Shown here: positions 13,663-26,954 of the stretch, piece by piece
Layout: each line of letters begins with the position of its first letter
Numbering within the stretch: the first letter of the stretch is position 1
Source of the DNA: Phycomyces blakesleeanus NRRL 1555(-)
Taxonomy: Eukaryota > Mucoromycota > Mucoromycetes > Mucorales > Phycomycetaceae
Direction: 5' to 3'
Assembly (NCBI RefSeq): GCF_001638985.1
Contig: NW_017265137.1
Span: 1,639,054-1,703,053, forward strand
Length of the DNA: 64,000 nucleotides
Notes under the pieces: generated by a model
What the model was told of the DNA's origin: nothing
What the model saw: only the letters and a program-made list of their open reading frames with translations
Databases searched by the model: none
Translations under genes and position numbers: made by a program

Positions 13663-13702
13663 ACTATACTATACTATACTATACTATACTATACTATACT
13701 AT
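13663..13702. repeat. (ACTAT)n pentamer repeat
   Basis: About eight perfect ACTAT units directly follow a CA-rich run (13630-13662). Confidence 0.9.
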
Positions 13703-14570
13703 AAACATACACGCAATTCACAATCAAAGTCTAGCTGTACGTCTTTAACCAAAGACCAAAGTCTAGAGAATACCGGGAAAGGTAGGGTTACCGATACATG
13801 TGAAGTCAAGGTAATAAGCAACACAAGATGTCAAGTACAAAAAGCAAAAAAGTACAAAATATATACATTTATATTTTTATCTAATTTTATCAATTCTTTG
13901 TAATTAATAAAAATAATATATATAAATGAAGGGATTATCAACTAACAATTGATAATTGATAGGCATATGCTCCAGTCTAGAATTACATTTCTTCTTCTTC
14001 TTTTAGCTTGATTTTAGGGCATCATTATTACTTTTTATATATACTCTATATTCTGTTAGCTTTATTATGAGCCAGTAATAAATATACATATATTCTATAC
14101 ATAAACACACCGTAAAGTTTGTTCTTTTTTTGTCCTTTTTGTGTTGCTCCTGTCGAGAGGGCTTAATCGGACATCAAAGTGCCTTCAAGATGCGTGCAAG
14201 CACACGGTCCAAAAAGTCATCATGTCGTACCATCGAACGTGGTTGTGGCAAACTGACTCGTGGTGCGGGAACCGAGTGGCATCATGTAAACTCGTATATG
14301 TCAATCGATATTTAGCAAGTCCTAATTACGTTTCTTTTTTCGCTCTTTCTTTCTTCGCTTCCTTATTCTCATTATCATTATTTTTTTTGTCTCGTTTCGA
14401 GTTTTATCATACATTTTCGTTCCTTCACTTGATTCCTTTATTCATTGATTCATACACTGCTCTTTATTGTACTTTAATATAATAATATTATTATTTAAAG
14501 TATATTTATATATTAAGCAATCATAAAACAAAAAACCAAAAAAAAACCCAATCGCTTTTTTATCTTCAAT

Positions 14571-17078
14571 ATGGGCTTATTAAAACTCGGTAGCATCTAC
14601 AAGTCACGACAAAAGACAAAGGAGAAGCAGGCTCCTCTCCAACCACTTAAGATTGAATTGGAGTCTCCACTACGAATCTCAACCTTGCCAACCAAATCAC
14701 CAGTTTCAACAGTCGTCGCTGAACAGCAGGCACCCGCGGGATCGGGTAGTCTTTTGGACGACATCTTCTCAGAACTGAACAGCAAACCATTTGCTGTAGC
14801 ACCAGTAAAAGGTACACAAAAAAAAGACTAACCTTGTAGTTTATCCATTATAAGAACAAGGCCGAAAAACCCGAAAATTCTATCCGAAACAAAAAAAAAA
14901 AACAAAAAAAAACCATGGCAACAAACAACAACCATAACCATAACAACAACAAACAAACAGCAGCAAATATTACAATTAGTCGATTTGATTTGATTTGATT
15001 TCTTAATTAATTAATTAATCAAATAATAACCTTTTTTTTCACCTATTATATATATATATATATATGGAATTATAGAGGATTATCAGGATGATGCTTCATT
15101 AGCAATGGCCTTGGCACAATCCTTATATCTCGAAGAGTCCCAGGATGATAAGCATACGCGTAACCACCACAAACCAACTGTCACCAGCCCACTCACGCCC
15201 CCAGCTTCAGGCTCCAACAACAGCAACAGCAACAGCAACAATAGCAATAACAACAACAAGAGCAGCAGTAATAATTATCAGCTGGGAAGTGATAGTATCT
15301 ATAGTAGCTATATCAACTCTTTACGCTCGCTGGACGAGGATAACAACAACTACAGTAAAGACAACCGAGAAGATTCATCCCTGAGCACGTCTATATTTGC
15401 ATCTTTGCTTTCACCCTCATTGTCAACCTACTCCTCTACCACCACTACCCCTGGCTCGGCCGCAGCTAGTCTTGGAAGATCGAACCAGTCAGTGTCGTCA
15501 CCCACCCTGGCCACGTCCTCCAGATCCATCATGGAAACACACCAGCAGCAGGTGCCACAGATGCCACCGCCAAAACCCAGTCCGGCCGTCCTGGACTCGG
15601 ACTTGTCCGACTCGGACGAAGTGTCAGACAGCGATGGACATCTGTCAGACGCAAGCGGTCCACGCAGAACAAAGGGCATGCAGCCCATCATGGCCAGGCG
15701 CACCCAGGATCACCGTCTGATGGTGCAACGTAAGATTGACCGCTGGACTGACCGTGTTGACGCCGACGCCACTCTGGTAGAAACCAATGAATCGATGATT
15801 GCACGCATGAAGGACAGACACCGACAGCAGTTCAAGATGGCAGCCATGCGTAGCCAGCAGCAGCAACAACAACAGCAGTTTCAACAGCCACCGATGATGG
15901 CTCCTCTTCCTCCTCCTATTGTTGGTGGTGTGAATATGATTCCGCCATTTGTGATGCCAATGGTTGTGCCACCTTATCAAGGCAGGGTATACAACAATGC
16001 GCCAGAATACGCTGATCCGATTAATGTGATGGCATACCCCTCGATGCCTACCCTGACATCTCCGATTGAGCCACCCCGACCACGCTATGCACGTTCTTCA
16101 GTTCCTGCTTCGCCTGTTCTGACTGCCGAAAGTGCGGGAAGTGTATCGTCGCCATCATCAACCCATTCTTCCCAACAGCCGGCATCAACGCCTTCGCTCA
16201 CTCCAGCTTCAGAACCAGTGCAACAATCTCAGGTTGCACCAGAGGCAGATGCGGACGATGAAGAAGAAGACGATCGACCGGTGATCGAGAAGCGCAAGTC
16301 TAGACGATCGCTCAGAAAAGAGCCAAGAGAAAACCACGTGGACCGAAAAGATGAGGGCCCGGTGGAGATGGCGCCGAAGAAGGAAAAGGTGCACGATGGA
16401 CAGGAAATCTCAGTGCGACACGCCCGGTCATCCCCAAGCTTGAAGAAGAAGAAATCAAAAAAGGGAAGCAACGAGAGTGGACCCAATAGTCGCCGCAACA
16501 GTCAGGATGAGATCATTCCTACGCCCCGCCGTAGCACTTCTACCGCCACTAACCAGGCTAATCTGCACCGCTTGAAGCACACAAAGAGTGAACCTGAAAT
16601 TGCACATCGACACAAACAGCAGTACCCCAATTACAATCAACCCATGATGCCTCTTCCTCCTAATATCCAGACCATGCCTCCTATCAATCACCAATCATCA
16701 AACTACTACAGCCAACAACAGCAGCAGCAAGCCCAGCAGCAGGCCCAGCAGTATCAACAATTACAGTTACAACAACATCAACATCAATTACAGCAGCAGC
16801 AGCAGCAGCAGCAGCATCAATCAATGCAATCTCCTCATCCAATGCAGCAACAACATCATCAATTGTTGCAGCAACAAAAGCAACATCAACAACAGCAATA
16901 TGAATGGGAACGTATGCAGGCATACCAGCGTGACCAGCACAAGAAGTATGGACAGCCGCAGATGCCACGTTCAATGACTTCTCCATTGTCCCCTTCAGAC
17001 ATGCATTACTACGATAGATCAATCCAGTCACAAACTCAAGCGCATTCTAATTATCCTTATCCCCCTTCCATGCGATAG
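14571..17078 (+). CDS. Gln-rich low-complexity protein with a ubiquitin-interacting motif
   Basis: Two exons, 14571-14811 and 15076-17078, join in phase 1 to give 747 residues. I do not recognise the protein as a whole. Residues 84-101 fit a ubiquitin-interacting motif: acidic residues, then SLAMALAQSL, then E. A short SLLDDIFSEL motif lies at about 60-69. The middle holds a charged, probably helical block (RKIDRWTDRVDAD), Lys/Arg-Ser-rich stretches suited to phosphorylation, and Pro-rich segments. The C-terminal third is Gln/His-rich, with a perfect CAG run at about 16791-16815. There are no membrane segments or catalytic motifs. A ubiquitin-binding endocytic adaptor or regulator is conceivable, but that is inference. 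The second exon begins at a clear TATAG acceptor after a (TA)n tract. Confidence 0.85.
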
Positions 17079-18710
17079 TCATCGTATACTCCTTTCTTTT
17101 TTCACCTTCTTTCTTTTCATTTCTTTGCCTAGATTATTGACACCCTCTTTTTTAACTTTATTGACCTTATTTATTATACTATTCTACCTTAACTCACCCT
17201 TTATTACACTACACTACATTACACTTACTACACTTACTACACGCACAGACACGAATTTATACAGCATTCAGCTTTTTATATATATATATATTATTAAAAA
17301 GGAAAGAAAGAAATAAAGAGAAAAGAAACGAACAAAATATCATCACCACTTACTATACTTCTACACACAAACACACACACACACATATATATATATAATT
17401 ACTCTCTCTGTTTTGGAATATATTTTTATATATAAAAAGAATTTGGCTTTTTGTTTAAAAAATAATAATAATAAAAATAATAAGAGTAAGAGTAATAGAA
17501 AGGAGAAGAACGTTAAAAGAAGTGTACAAAAGGAGTAAAAAAAAAAGGAGAAGACAGTTAGTGAGTATGCAAGCTGTTGTTGTAAACAGTTGCTGTTGTA
17601 AGTTATGAGCTGTAGGTTGTAAAATATTTTTCTTTTTTTTTAAAAAAAAAAACTTTAATGGGATGCACTCAATTTCTTTTTTGTTTTCCATCTGAGTATT
17701 AATATCCTTTCTTCTTATATAATATTTGATAAGCCGAATGAATTACATCCACAATCGTGGGTTTAGCGCAATTAATATCTAATACCAACTTATTTTGCTC
17801 TCTTTCTCTCTATCACACTTGTGCAGTGGTCCAAGTGCCATTTACGGTGCTTTAAAACGTTAAGTCTGGGATTAAATAAATTATATTGTTTGTATATATA
17901 AATTGCTATTTATTACATATCCGACAGCAGAAAATTTAATTTCAGATGACAAAATATTCTTCCTTTCTTTAAAGACGGTGTTCTGTTATCCATTGAATGA
18001 AGGGTTATTTGTTTGTTTTGTTTTTGTTTTGTATATAAAGAAATATGCTTAAAAAAGTTTCAGTAAGAGATGGGTGAATGAATAAAAAAAATTATATCTG
18101 TTGTTGTTATTTTTTCTTATTGAATTCTGTATAATATATGACTAACTAACTTGTGCTTGTTTGTTTGTTTGTTTCAATAATAAATATTGTCAAATTCATT
18201 AAATATGTCAAGTATAAAGGTCTTTCTCTCTCTCTCTTTTTGTTCGTTCACAGTATTACCATTATTATTATTATCAAATTATTAAATTATTAAAATATCT
18301 GAAAAATAAGATTTTTTTTATTCGCCTGAATTTTCTTTCTGTCTTTTTTTTTAAAAATAAAAAAGTGCAAGAAATAAATAAGTAAATTGTAAAACAAATA
18401 GGAGACACATTCTGTTTAATTTTTTATACATGACATTTGTCTGTATGGCTGGCTTGTTTGCTTGTTTGCTTGTCTGTATTGTCTTGTACGCGTTTGTGAG
18501 GGTTGTATAGGAGAGATGTATTTGTGTATATATTTGTGCGTGTGTCTGTAATGTTGTTCAAGTAGGTTTTTTTTTGTTCGTTCGTATTTGTAAGGGGAGA
18601 TATATATATATATATAATGTAGGAGATTGGTAGTTAAAGAGAAAGAAGGTGTGTGCGTGTGTTTGTGTGCTTGAAGGGCGTATAAATCTGTAATGTATAG
18701 TGTATATATT
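17079..18710. other. Intergenic between convergent genes, no gene seen
   Basis: About 1.6 kb holds the 3' ends of the Q-rich protein gene (+) and the casein kinase gene (-). It contains CA/TA microsatellites (17367-17396), a TTGT run near 18160 and T(n)A(n) tracts near 17632 and 18344. No coding sequence is recognised. Confidence 0.6.
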
Positions 18711-20843
18711 TTAATGACGCGCACCGCACGTAACAATGGACAAGATTGAATGCCACAACCCTGTTTTTGGTTCTTCTTGTTCTTGCGGGAATTCATTTTT
18801 CTTATTATCTCCATGAGGTAGGGGAGAGTCGGGCATAACTGGTACAGCAGGTACGGCCGGTGTGGGAGGCGATGGCAGGGATGCAGCTGTAGTTGTCTGA
18901 AGGGTTTTTGGGTGGCGATGACTGGCCTGGCGTTGGATCGAAGCCTGCTGTTGAGGCGATCTACGGGCCTGTGATGCATTGAGCTTTTCATCACGACCAC
19001 GGCGATTCTGACGATGCTACAGGCCAAAAAAAGAAATAAAGAATAGGAGGGACAGGTGAATAATAAGAATTATATATGAATATTTTTTGTTAGTTTTTGA
19101 CGATGATAATTTTAAGATAATTATGATTATGGTTTTAATATCTTTTTATGGAAATTTTCATTATTGCTATTGCTATTGCTATTGCTATTGCTATTGCAGA
19201 AAAGTATTAGAATTAGTGTATTTATTTACCTCCCATCCCTTGCCATTGTTTAGGAGCATCCAGTCATATACTGCATCGTCTGTTTCTCCCAGACGACGAA
19301 GTACCTTGTTGAATAACTCACGAAGAAAATCATAATCCGGACTCTCCTCAAATCCAAGTTTGCGAACATAATGGAGGTAGATACCAAATTCCTCTAATAA
19401 ATTGATAAATAAATAAATAGATAGATAGATAGATAATGATTTAGTAAAAGAAAAAAGCTTATCTGTGTATTTACCTGGAAAGTGGTCGCAAAGATCCTTT
19501 ACAGCAGTCGTCTGCTTCTTTTCTCCAATTTTCTCATACTTTTGCTTATTGGTGGCTGCCTTGAGTCCTTGCCATGGAAGGGACCCTCTCAAGAAGTACA
19601 TGAACACATGGCCGAGGGACTCGAGATCATCTCGCCTTGACTGCTCTCTGCCAAGATGGGTATTGATGCTCATGTAACGGGCAGTTCCCGAGAGACTCTT
19701 GCGTTCTCGGTAGGGAATGTGCTGTCTTGTTTTGGGGTCTCTGTACTGCTTTGCCATGCCATAATCAATCATAAACACAGTGTTTGCATATTTGGATCCC
19801 GGTCGACCAATCAAGAAATTGTCGGGTTTGATGTCCCGGTAGATCAGATGGCGCTCGTGGACACTCTCTACTCTGTACAACTAATATATATATATATTGT
19901 GTAAATAATATAAATAAATATATATATTTGACATTTTTATTTTATATTTTCCTTTTATTAGTATAATCCTCCTTAATTACACGCACACACAAATTGTAGA
20001 GAAGATAGTAATAAAGCAAAACAGGGAAAAAAGAATTACCATTTGTTTGGCAAGCATGGCCACTGTCTTTGTAGAAAATTTACGACCGCACATGTCAAAT
20101 AAGTCTTCGAGACTAGGACCGAGAAGATCGATGACTAGAATATTGTGAAGACCTTCCTGGCCGAAGTAATATGCACTCGGAACACCGGCTAATAAAGGCA
20201 ATTATATAATATACACATATAGTCAGTCAGTCAGTTTAATTCAGGCCACTGAAGAATAACTAAACATATGGTAATAATAATAATAATAATAATTTACGCC
20301 CACACAAAATAAAGGACAGATTACTTTACGTAAACCGGACAAGATCTTGTATGTTCTGTATTCATCTCTTAGCTGGGGTGCTTCTGATTTCCGAGGTTCG
20401 AATTTGATTGCCACCGATTGGTTATTGAGTAGATTGAGACCTATTTTGTTTTTATTCGGTTTGATTTGATTTTATTTGATTTGGTTTGATTTGATTTGGT
20501 TTGGTTTGATTTGATTTGGGATTTGATAATTCGATTCGATTCGATTCAATTCAGTTCAATTCAGTTCAATTCAATTTGATTCAATTCAATTTGGTTTAGA
20601 TATTTAGATATTTAGATATTTAGATATTGGTTAATATATTTATGTTTCGATTGTAAAATATTAAATATAAGGATTTGAATATCGAAATACTTTTGTTGTT
20701 TTGTTCAATTCACCTTCATATAGAACACCAAAGCTGCCTTCGCCGACCTTTTTGCCAACTCGGTAGTGCACTCCGACAATGTTCGTAGATGATGTTGATG
20801 TCGACAATGAGCTTGTACTTTGTGCAGGAGGATGATTGTTCAT
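18711..20843 (-). CDS. Casein kinase I, membrane-associated YCK/CK1-gamma type
   Basis: This Ser/Thr kinase belongs to the casein kinase 1 family. Six exons join in frame: 20843-20714, 20440-20330, 20188-20040, 19880-19475, 19393-19230 and 19016-18711, giving 421 residues. Visible elements are the Gly-rich loop GEGSFG (34-39), the lysine of VAIKFE (56), catalytic YRDIKPDN (Asp146) and DYGMAK. Also present are the CK1-specific [19 protein letters not shown] and [23 protein letters not shown] segments. The gamma/YCK-like core ends near FNKVLRRLG. The tail is basic and Gln-rich, then ends in a hydrophobic segment with one cysteine four residues from the end (TCGARH). YCK kinases are palmitoylated on C-terminal cysteines, so this cysteine may anchor the kinase; that is inference. 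Intron 1 carries a long pentamer-like repeat tract. Confidence 0.93.
20455..20635. repeat. Drifting pentamer/hexamer tract inside kinase intron 1
   Basis: The motif shifts along the tract from TTTGA-like units to TTCGA, then TTCAA/TTCAG, then ATTTAGAT units. It lies wholly in intron 1 (20441-20713) of the casein kinase gene. Confidence 0.7.
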
Positions 20844-21094
20844 TGCGATCAGCTGTGTATATTATCTTTTGTTGGTTTTTTAGACTTTTTTCTTTAAGAA
20901 AAAAGGAAAGACAAATGATATAAAAAAAAGAAGAAATCTAAAGAGGAACAAGAATATATATATATATATATATTATATATACATATATTTACTTGTGTAC
21001 TTGTATACTTTTATAAAATATATATATAAAAGGTGTATATGTATATATTATATATAAATATATAAATATATATATAAAGGGTAAAAAAGAAGGA

Positions 21095-21143
<49 letters not shown>

Positions 21144-24100
21144 GAAGTGAGTAGAGAATAAAGAGCGAGAATTTGGCAAGGGTTGAAAAGTGAAGTGTTG
21201 TAGGATGATCTGACTGGCGCACGTGTTTTCCGTATTTGTAACAAAACCTTGCTCCTTAGATATCTTCAGTTGAAGACCGCAGTGGTAACACAGCTGGACA
21301 AAAAAACCCGGAGTCCAATTCATGGTCTCCAGTTTTTGATACAAAATATATTCTGTTTTTATTAGAATATATAAATTTATAATTAAACATTTAAATAATA
21401 AATATTGCTATATTTTCTGGTGTGTGTGTGTTATGGGTACTAAGTATATGGCCTATATTTCAGCTATCTATTTGCCATATAATAGTATACCACTGATACC
21501 ACTGATACCACTCTCACACAACGCACTGTAATTATTCTCATACTCTTATTTACTTTTATGGCAGTGTGAAAAATATATAAAAAAAAAGGACTGAAATATG
21601 TGTCCCAAAAGAATCTCTAATGTCCCAAATTCAGGGACACCAACCCTTTATACTTTGTGGTAGGTATCATTTTGGGTCCAAGTGTAGTCTTAGACAGCGT
21701 CTTTTAAAATTGTAGTCGGAGTATGATAAAATTGTAGAATATACCTCCTTTTTAGAAAGGAAAAGAATAGAAATTGAAAATCAGATCTTATTGTGTAACA
21801 TAATTTACTAACTTTTTTGGAAAGAAAAATCGACCTGTGTCTTAGAAAAGCTTGAAACTGACAAGAGACAGAGTATTTTCTGCTAAAGTTTGTCAAGAAA
21901 ATTGATATATATATATATGGACCAAGAAGATTTATATTTAACATATAGAATCCAATTATATTATCTTTAAAGTATAAACAAATATATATATGCATATTAG
22001 ATTGGATTGAATTGTATTAATATTATATTATATATAAAGGATGGCCTTTCTTTCTTTCTTTCTTTTTTTACAAATCCAAGCTACTTCCAGCAATCTTTAT
22101 AGAAAGTCTATTCAGCTATATTCTTGTACAAGGGTGTTTGCGATCCAGAATGATAGAATACCCACGCTGCATACCTATTACAGTAATGATTTGTCTAATT
22201 TTTTGCAGTAAGATCGATTCTCATTATTGTCGTTTGATCAATAAACTTGGGTAAGGTTAAGTGTAGTAGATGCAGCATACGTAGTATATTGAGAAGAGAA
22301 AGCAGGGGTCGGGGGTGAGGGTGGGGGGAAGTTTGTGTCTGTAGGATATTATTGAGGTATATTGGGACATGAGTTAAACCGTTGCATAAAAGAAGAAGAA
22401 AAAAGCTTGCAAAAAATGATCCGGCTAACGCGTTTCTTGTCTCTAGATACAGTCATGGAACCTGAAAGCTCGAATTTATTCCGGGCATGAATGGTGCTAA
22501 AGGTACTGGACAAGTCAAGGCAAGTCATCGAATCAAGTTATTATTGTAGCAGTTATTACTGCCTCAATAAACTTGAATACGGCCACTCATTTTGAGCTTT
22601 TTGGCTGATTGGAACAATGATACCAGAAAGATATAATCCAAACCGTTCTGTTAAAATTTATATATTGGCTTTTTTTTCCTGCTTATTATCCGAGATACCT
22701 TGAGGAGATCCCGTATTGTTGACACTCTTTCAAATAAGATGCACTATCTTGGATAATTTGAACTCAAATGCTCCAAACTTCAACTTTTATGCTTTTTATT
22801 GTTTATCGTAACCGATCGGCTTGGTAAGTATTAAGCAATAGCGATAAATTCATACTTACAAAAAAAAAGTATTGTATTCAACTCTTATTTACACTTGTTT
22901 GGTATTAAATTTAGACTCAATATAATATTTGAATATACCAATCAGCATAATAGTAATAGTAGTAATATTAGATCAGGAAATTAGCTGCCAAACAGTTAAA
23001 GTCCTTGCCAGTCCAACCACCGCTTGTTAGGACTGGTTCCTGAATGTTTTGCGCCACACTCCCAAGAAGAATGATACTAATACCGTATGTCTAAAAGACA
23101 CAAGCACACCTTAGTTATCTTTAAACTCACTGTATCTTCTTTCCTTTTCCTGTATGTATACACATAAAAACGCTCCCACATACACACTTGTCACAGTACT
23201 ATAGTGAGCTATCACTACTGGAAAGAAAAAGAAACAAAAAGAGCTGGCCCCGGGGTTGCCCAGGGGAGGAGGACTCTTGGCCACCCTCCTTTCCTACCTC
23301 TTGCCCGTTATGGAAAATATTGTATCTCCGCTAACTAGCGGATGCAATATTACATTTAAATACCGATATATATATATATATATATATCAATTCTACATGG
23401 TTTTTGAATGGATAAAGATCAAAAAACCAAGCCATTTTATATTGAGCACCTAATTTGTTTTTAAAATATTTATGCACGTATTTTATGATATCTTTTAAGA
23501 CCTGTTGGTGATACTCTTTAAAATATATTGTATCTTATATATATATATATCTCCCAAAACAAAAAGGAGGAGATATTTGTGTTACAACTTCATATTCAAT
23601 CAATATATATAAAAGAAATAAGGGTTCCCTCAGACTTATGTATGTGAGACTAAAAGTATTTTGAGCGGGGATTTCAATTAAGCAGCTTTTTTTTTTTTAA
23701 ATGCAAATATCAAAGAATAAGAGACAGTCACGACCAGATCTACGTCATAGATTATAATTACCAATTTGGTCTATTTTCTTTCTTTTCTTCTTTTTTTTTT
23801 GAATTCTCTAGGAACCCAACCTCTTTTTTTTTTATATATTATATAATATAAATTATATATTCTATATTATATTATATATTTTATATATATATATATTTTT
23901 TAATAATAATAATAATATTTTTTTTTACAATTATTATACTTTAATACACTTCTTTCACTCCTTTCATGGAGTTTGATTCACTCGATTCCTTTTTGTACCT
24001 AATTCAACAATACCGCTAGTTCATCACCCACTGAACAGGACCTTTGTCTCTATAAACACAACGATAGTGACAACACCAAATATCTCTCTTACAACCTTTA

Positions 24101-24253
24101 TCTTAATAGTAATAATCATAATAATTACAATTTTGTTAAAGAAAAGAATACAAACCAAAAAAAGAAAAAGAAAATCCAACTAGACCAACTACAAATAGAC
24201 CAGCAGTAACAACAATTCACCAAAAAGAAAAGAAAAAAAAAGAAATATAAAGA
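20844..24253. other. Gene-poor 3.4-kb region between divergent genes
   Basis: The region lies between the start of the kinase gene (-) and the start of the mitochondrial carrier gene (+), so both promoters are here. It includes a (GAAA)n/(GA)n tract at about 21091-21143, many (TA)n runs, and a small hairpin near 23005-23040 (CCAGTCC against GGACTGG). A minus ORF at 21048-21344 starts with non-repetitive codons but ends in low-complexity sequence; I do not call it a gene. Confidence 0.55.
21091..21143. repeat. (GAAA)n-(GA)n microsatellite
   Basis: About ten GAAA units are followed by a GA run, about 250 bp upstream of the casein kinase start. Confidence 0.85.
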
Positions 24254-26585
24254 ATGCCTTCTCTTCCAAAAACAACCGAGTTTTACCTTTCCGAAACACC
24301 TCAAGAGCGAGAAAGACGAATCCGCGAATTATTTGATAGTCTGGATCGAAAAAACAAAGGTGTTTTGGATAGTGAAGCTATCCAAAAGGGCTTTACGACC
24401 ATGACCCACCTTCCGGCACGAACAAAATACGTCAACGAGCTACTCGACAGGTGCGACACTAGTCACGACGGTCTGGTTGATTATGCTGAGTTCAAGACAT
24501 ATGTGACCGACAAGGAGCGAGAGTTGTGGAATCTGTTTGGAAAACTCGACCAGAGAGGAGACGGCCGACTACGACCGAGCGATGTGGAAACTGCCCTCCG
24601 AGGAGCAGGAATCGAGATTTCTAAAGAAGAGTTTGGTCATTTTATACAATTGATGGATTTAGGCAAGTTAATCTCCCAATTAAACAATTTAATGGTATTT
24701 TATATATAAAATCCTATTTCAAGAAAGCTGTGCTATTTACTGTTTAATATCAGTGCCAACAGTATTATTAACATGATCCTTTATTTGACTTTTGTAGATG
24801 GAAATGGTTCTATTGATTTCCATGAATTCAAAAACTTTTTGCTGGTAAATGAAATGGACATTTATTTGCATTTATTCGAATTTATTGACAATTTTATATA
24901 TATTGTATTTAGCTGTTACCACAATCCAACATGAGTGACATGTATCAGTACTACCAAACATCGACACAATTAACCCAGGACGCAGAAGTGATCATTCCAC
25001 CCACAGACGAGGCTGCTCATCATGCATGGAGATACCTGTTGGCTGGTGGTGTGGCTGGTGCGGTGTCTCGCACCTGTACTGCCCCATTTGATCGCCTCAA
25101 GGTATATCTGATTACTCACAGTCGACAGACACCCCCGGTCACACTGACAAGTGCAATGCGAGCCATTTATGAAAAAGGTGGCTGGAGAGGATTTTTTGTC
25201 GGCAACGGTCTAAATGTGGTCAAGATTGTGCCCGAATCAGCGATCAAATTCTATGCCTACGAAACCTGTAAAGGGTTGATGGCCAAGGCATTGGATTGCG
25301 AAGACAAGGATAGTATTCCGACCAGTGCACGGTTTATTGCCGGTGGTATGGCAGGTCTGTGTGCCCAGTTTATGATCTATCCTGCCGAAACTCTCAAGAC
25401 TCGGATCATGTCTCAAGGAGAACGGACGCAGGTCTTTAAGACAGCCAAGACCATGTATGCGCGTGCTGGAATTCGCGCCTTTTGGCCAGGTTTGGTAAGA
25501 AGCGCAGATAATTTAAATTGAGGAATAAGTTTATATATTTATTTTTGGACTAATTGTATTAAACTTTATGTATTAGACATTGGGAATGGTTGGTGTTTTT
25601 CCCTATCAAGCCATGGATCTTGGTAAGTTTTTTTTTTAAAAATAAAATAAAATAAATAAATTAGATTTAGCTTTTGTTTATGAGATTCTTAAAATTTATA
25701 CATATATATTAAATGTATCTTAATCCTTTTGATTCGATTATCGTTATTTTAATTTAGGTATCTATGAAACGCTCAAGATTTCATATCTTCAGTACGCTGA
25801 CCGAGAGTATGGAGAATCGCGAGATAGACAACCAAGTGTGCTTGTACTGTGGGCATGCGGTATGGTGAGTGGGTCGATAGGTGCCACAAGTGTATATCCT
25901 CTTAATGTCATCCGAACAAGGTAATTTGTCATTTCTTATTTTCATTGTTTATTGTTTGTTATCTGCTTCTTTGTTTATGTGCGCGCGTGCGCGTGTGTGT
26001 ATGTATATGCTTGTGTCTTGTTTCGATTCAATTCTAGCTTAGGTTTAATCTACACTCTACGCGCGCGCACACACACACGCATGAACGCACATGTGTGTAT
26101 GTACTTATGTACTTGTGTACTTGTGTACTTGTGTATGCGCATACATACATATTCATTTATTAAAAAAAATACATGTTCTTTAATAATAATCACTATATAA
26201 TATTACCCTTGTGTTTTCTTCTTCTTTTAATGATGATATTGGTATTGATATTGATAATGAATGTTGATGTTGATTTGTGTTATCTATCATTCAAAGGTTA
26301 CAAGCTCAGGGTACACATGCACACCCTCATTATTATGATTCCGCTTGGCATGCTGCAAGAGTCACCTATCAAAAGGATGGCGTACGAGGATTTTACAAGG
26401 GACTGGGACCTACTCTTTTAAAGGTAAATACAAATTGTGTATACATATATAGATTACTTACATAAACACTTGGTCATTTATTTGTAACATTTATATATAT
26501 ATATATTAAATTATAGGTGGTTCCTGCTGTCAGTATAACTTATATAACTTATGAATGGAGCAAACGAGAACTCGGTATTTCATAG
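24254..26585 (+). CDS. Calcium-dependent mitochondrial ATP-Mg/phosphate carrier (SCaMC/Sal1 type)
   Basis: This inner-membrane carrier exchanges ATP-Mg for phosphate and is gated by calcium binding to an N-terminal EF-hand domain. Seven exons join in frame: 24254-24662, 24798-24844, 24913-25494, 25577-25622, 25758-25920, 26297-26423 and 26517-26585, giving 480 residues. EF-hand-like loops begin near residues 31, 68 (DTSHDGLVDYAE), 99 and 135 (DLDGNGSIDFHE); the second and fourth look most able to bind calcium. Three carrier repeats follow, with signatures PFDRLK, YPAETLKTR and YPLNVIRTR, and the family ending YEWSKRELG. Intron 1 has a GC donor (GCAAGT). No truncation is seen. Confidence 0.94.
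24663..24797 (+). other. GC-AG intron in the carrier gene
   Basis: The exon ends in TTAG and the intron begins GCAAGT, then ends TTTGTAG. Joining restores LMDLDGNGSIDFHEF, the fourth EF-hand loop. No GT donor nearby gives the correct frame. Confidence 0.85.
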
Positions 26586-26923
26586 TATCACCATTGCCAT
26601 TACCATTACCATTACCATTTCCGAAAATCCACACAAAATTCTTCCCTTCTTCCCTTCTTCCCTTCATTCCTTTCTTTCTTCTTTCCTTCCTTTATTAATC
26701 TTCTGTTGTTTTATTATTATACAAGTCTCTTGCTCTATATTTGTTCTCTTTATATATATATATATATATATTTATATTATATTGTTTCTTGTTTGTTTGT
26801 TTTTTCTTTCTTTCTTGTCTTGATGTATAGTTGTTATTTTTTATTTTATTTTATAGTTGTAAACGTCTCCCGTCGATGCTCCGCATTCGGTGGAAGAAGC
26901 TCCAGAGTAAGTAAAGTGAAGTG

Positions 26924-26954
<31 letters not shown>

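Larger units (their letters stand above)
11101..14570. other. Gene-poor 3.5-kb intergenic region with simple repeats
   Basis: No convincing gene is present. It contains a TC/TATC microsatellite (11314-11360), a GGTGA run (about 11394-11411), a degenerate CTGA/CTGG array (11907-12048) and an ACTAT pentamer array (13663-13702). A less AT-rich patch at about 14145-14320 is open in two plus-strand frames but matches nothing I know. It could be 5' leader of the gene at 14571. Short ORFs elsewhere are low-complexity. Confidence 0.55.

Noticed and set aside
13663..13702. Regular ACTAT units as a possible CRISPR-like array
   Set aside because: A perfect pentamer microsatellite with no spacers, in a eukaryotic genome.
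14130..14482. Two overlapping plus ORFs (61 and 113 codons) upstream of the Q-rich gene
   Set aside because: Both are open only in a short less AT-rich patch, then become Phe/Leu/Ser low-complexity. No family match and no consistent codon bias; may be 5' leader.
18416..19027. 203-codon minus ORF over the kinase 3' end
   Set aside because: It is out of frame with the kinase last exon (19016-18711) and its second half is repeat translation.
21048..21344. 98-codon minus ORF upstream of the kinase
   Set aside because: Half is translation of GAAA and TA repeats. The first ~60 codons look less biased, but nothing supports a gene.
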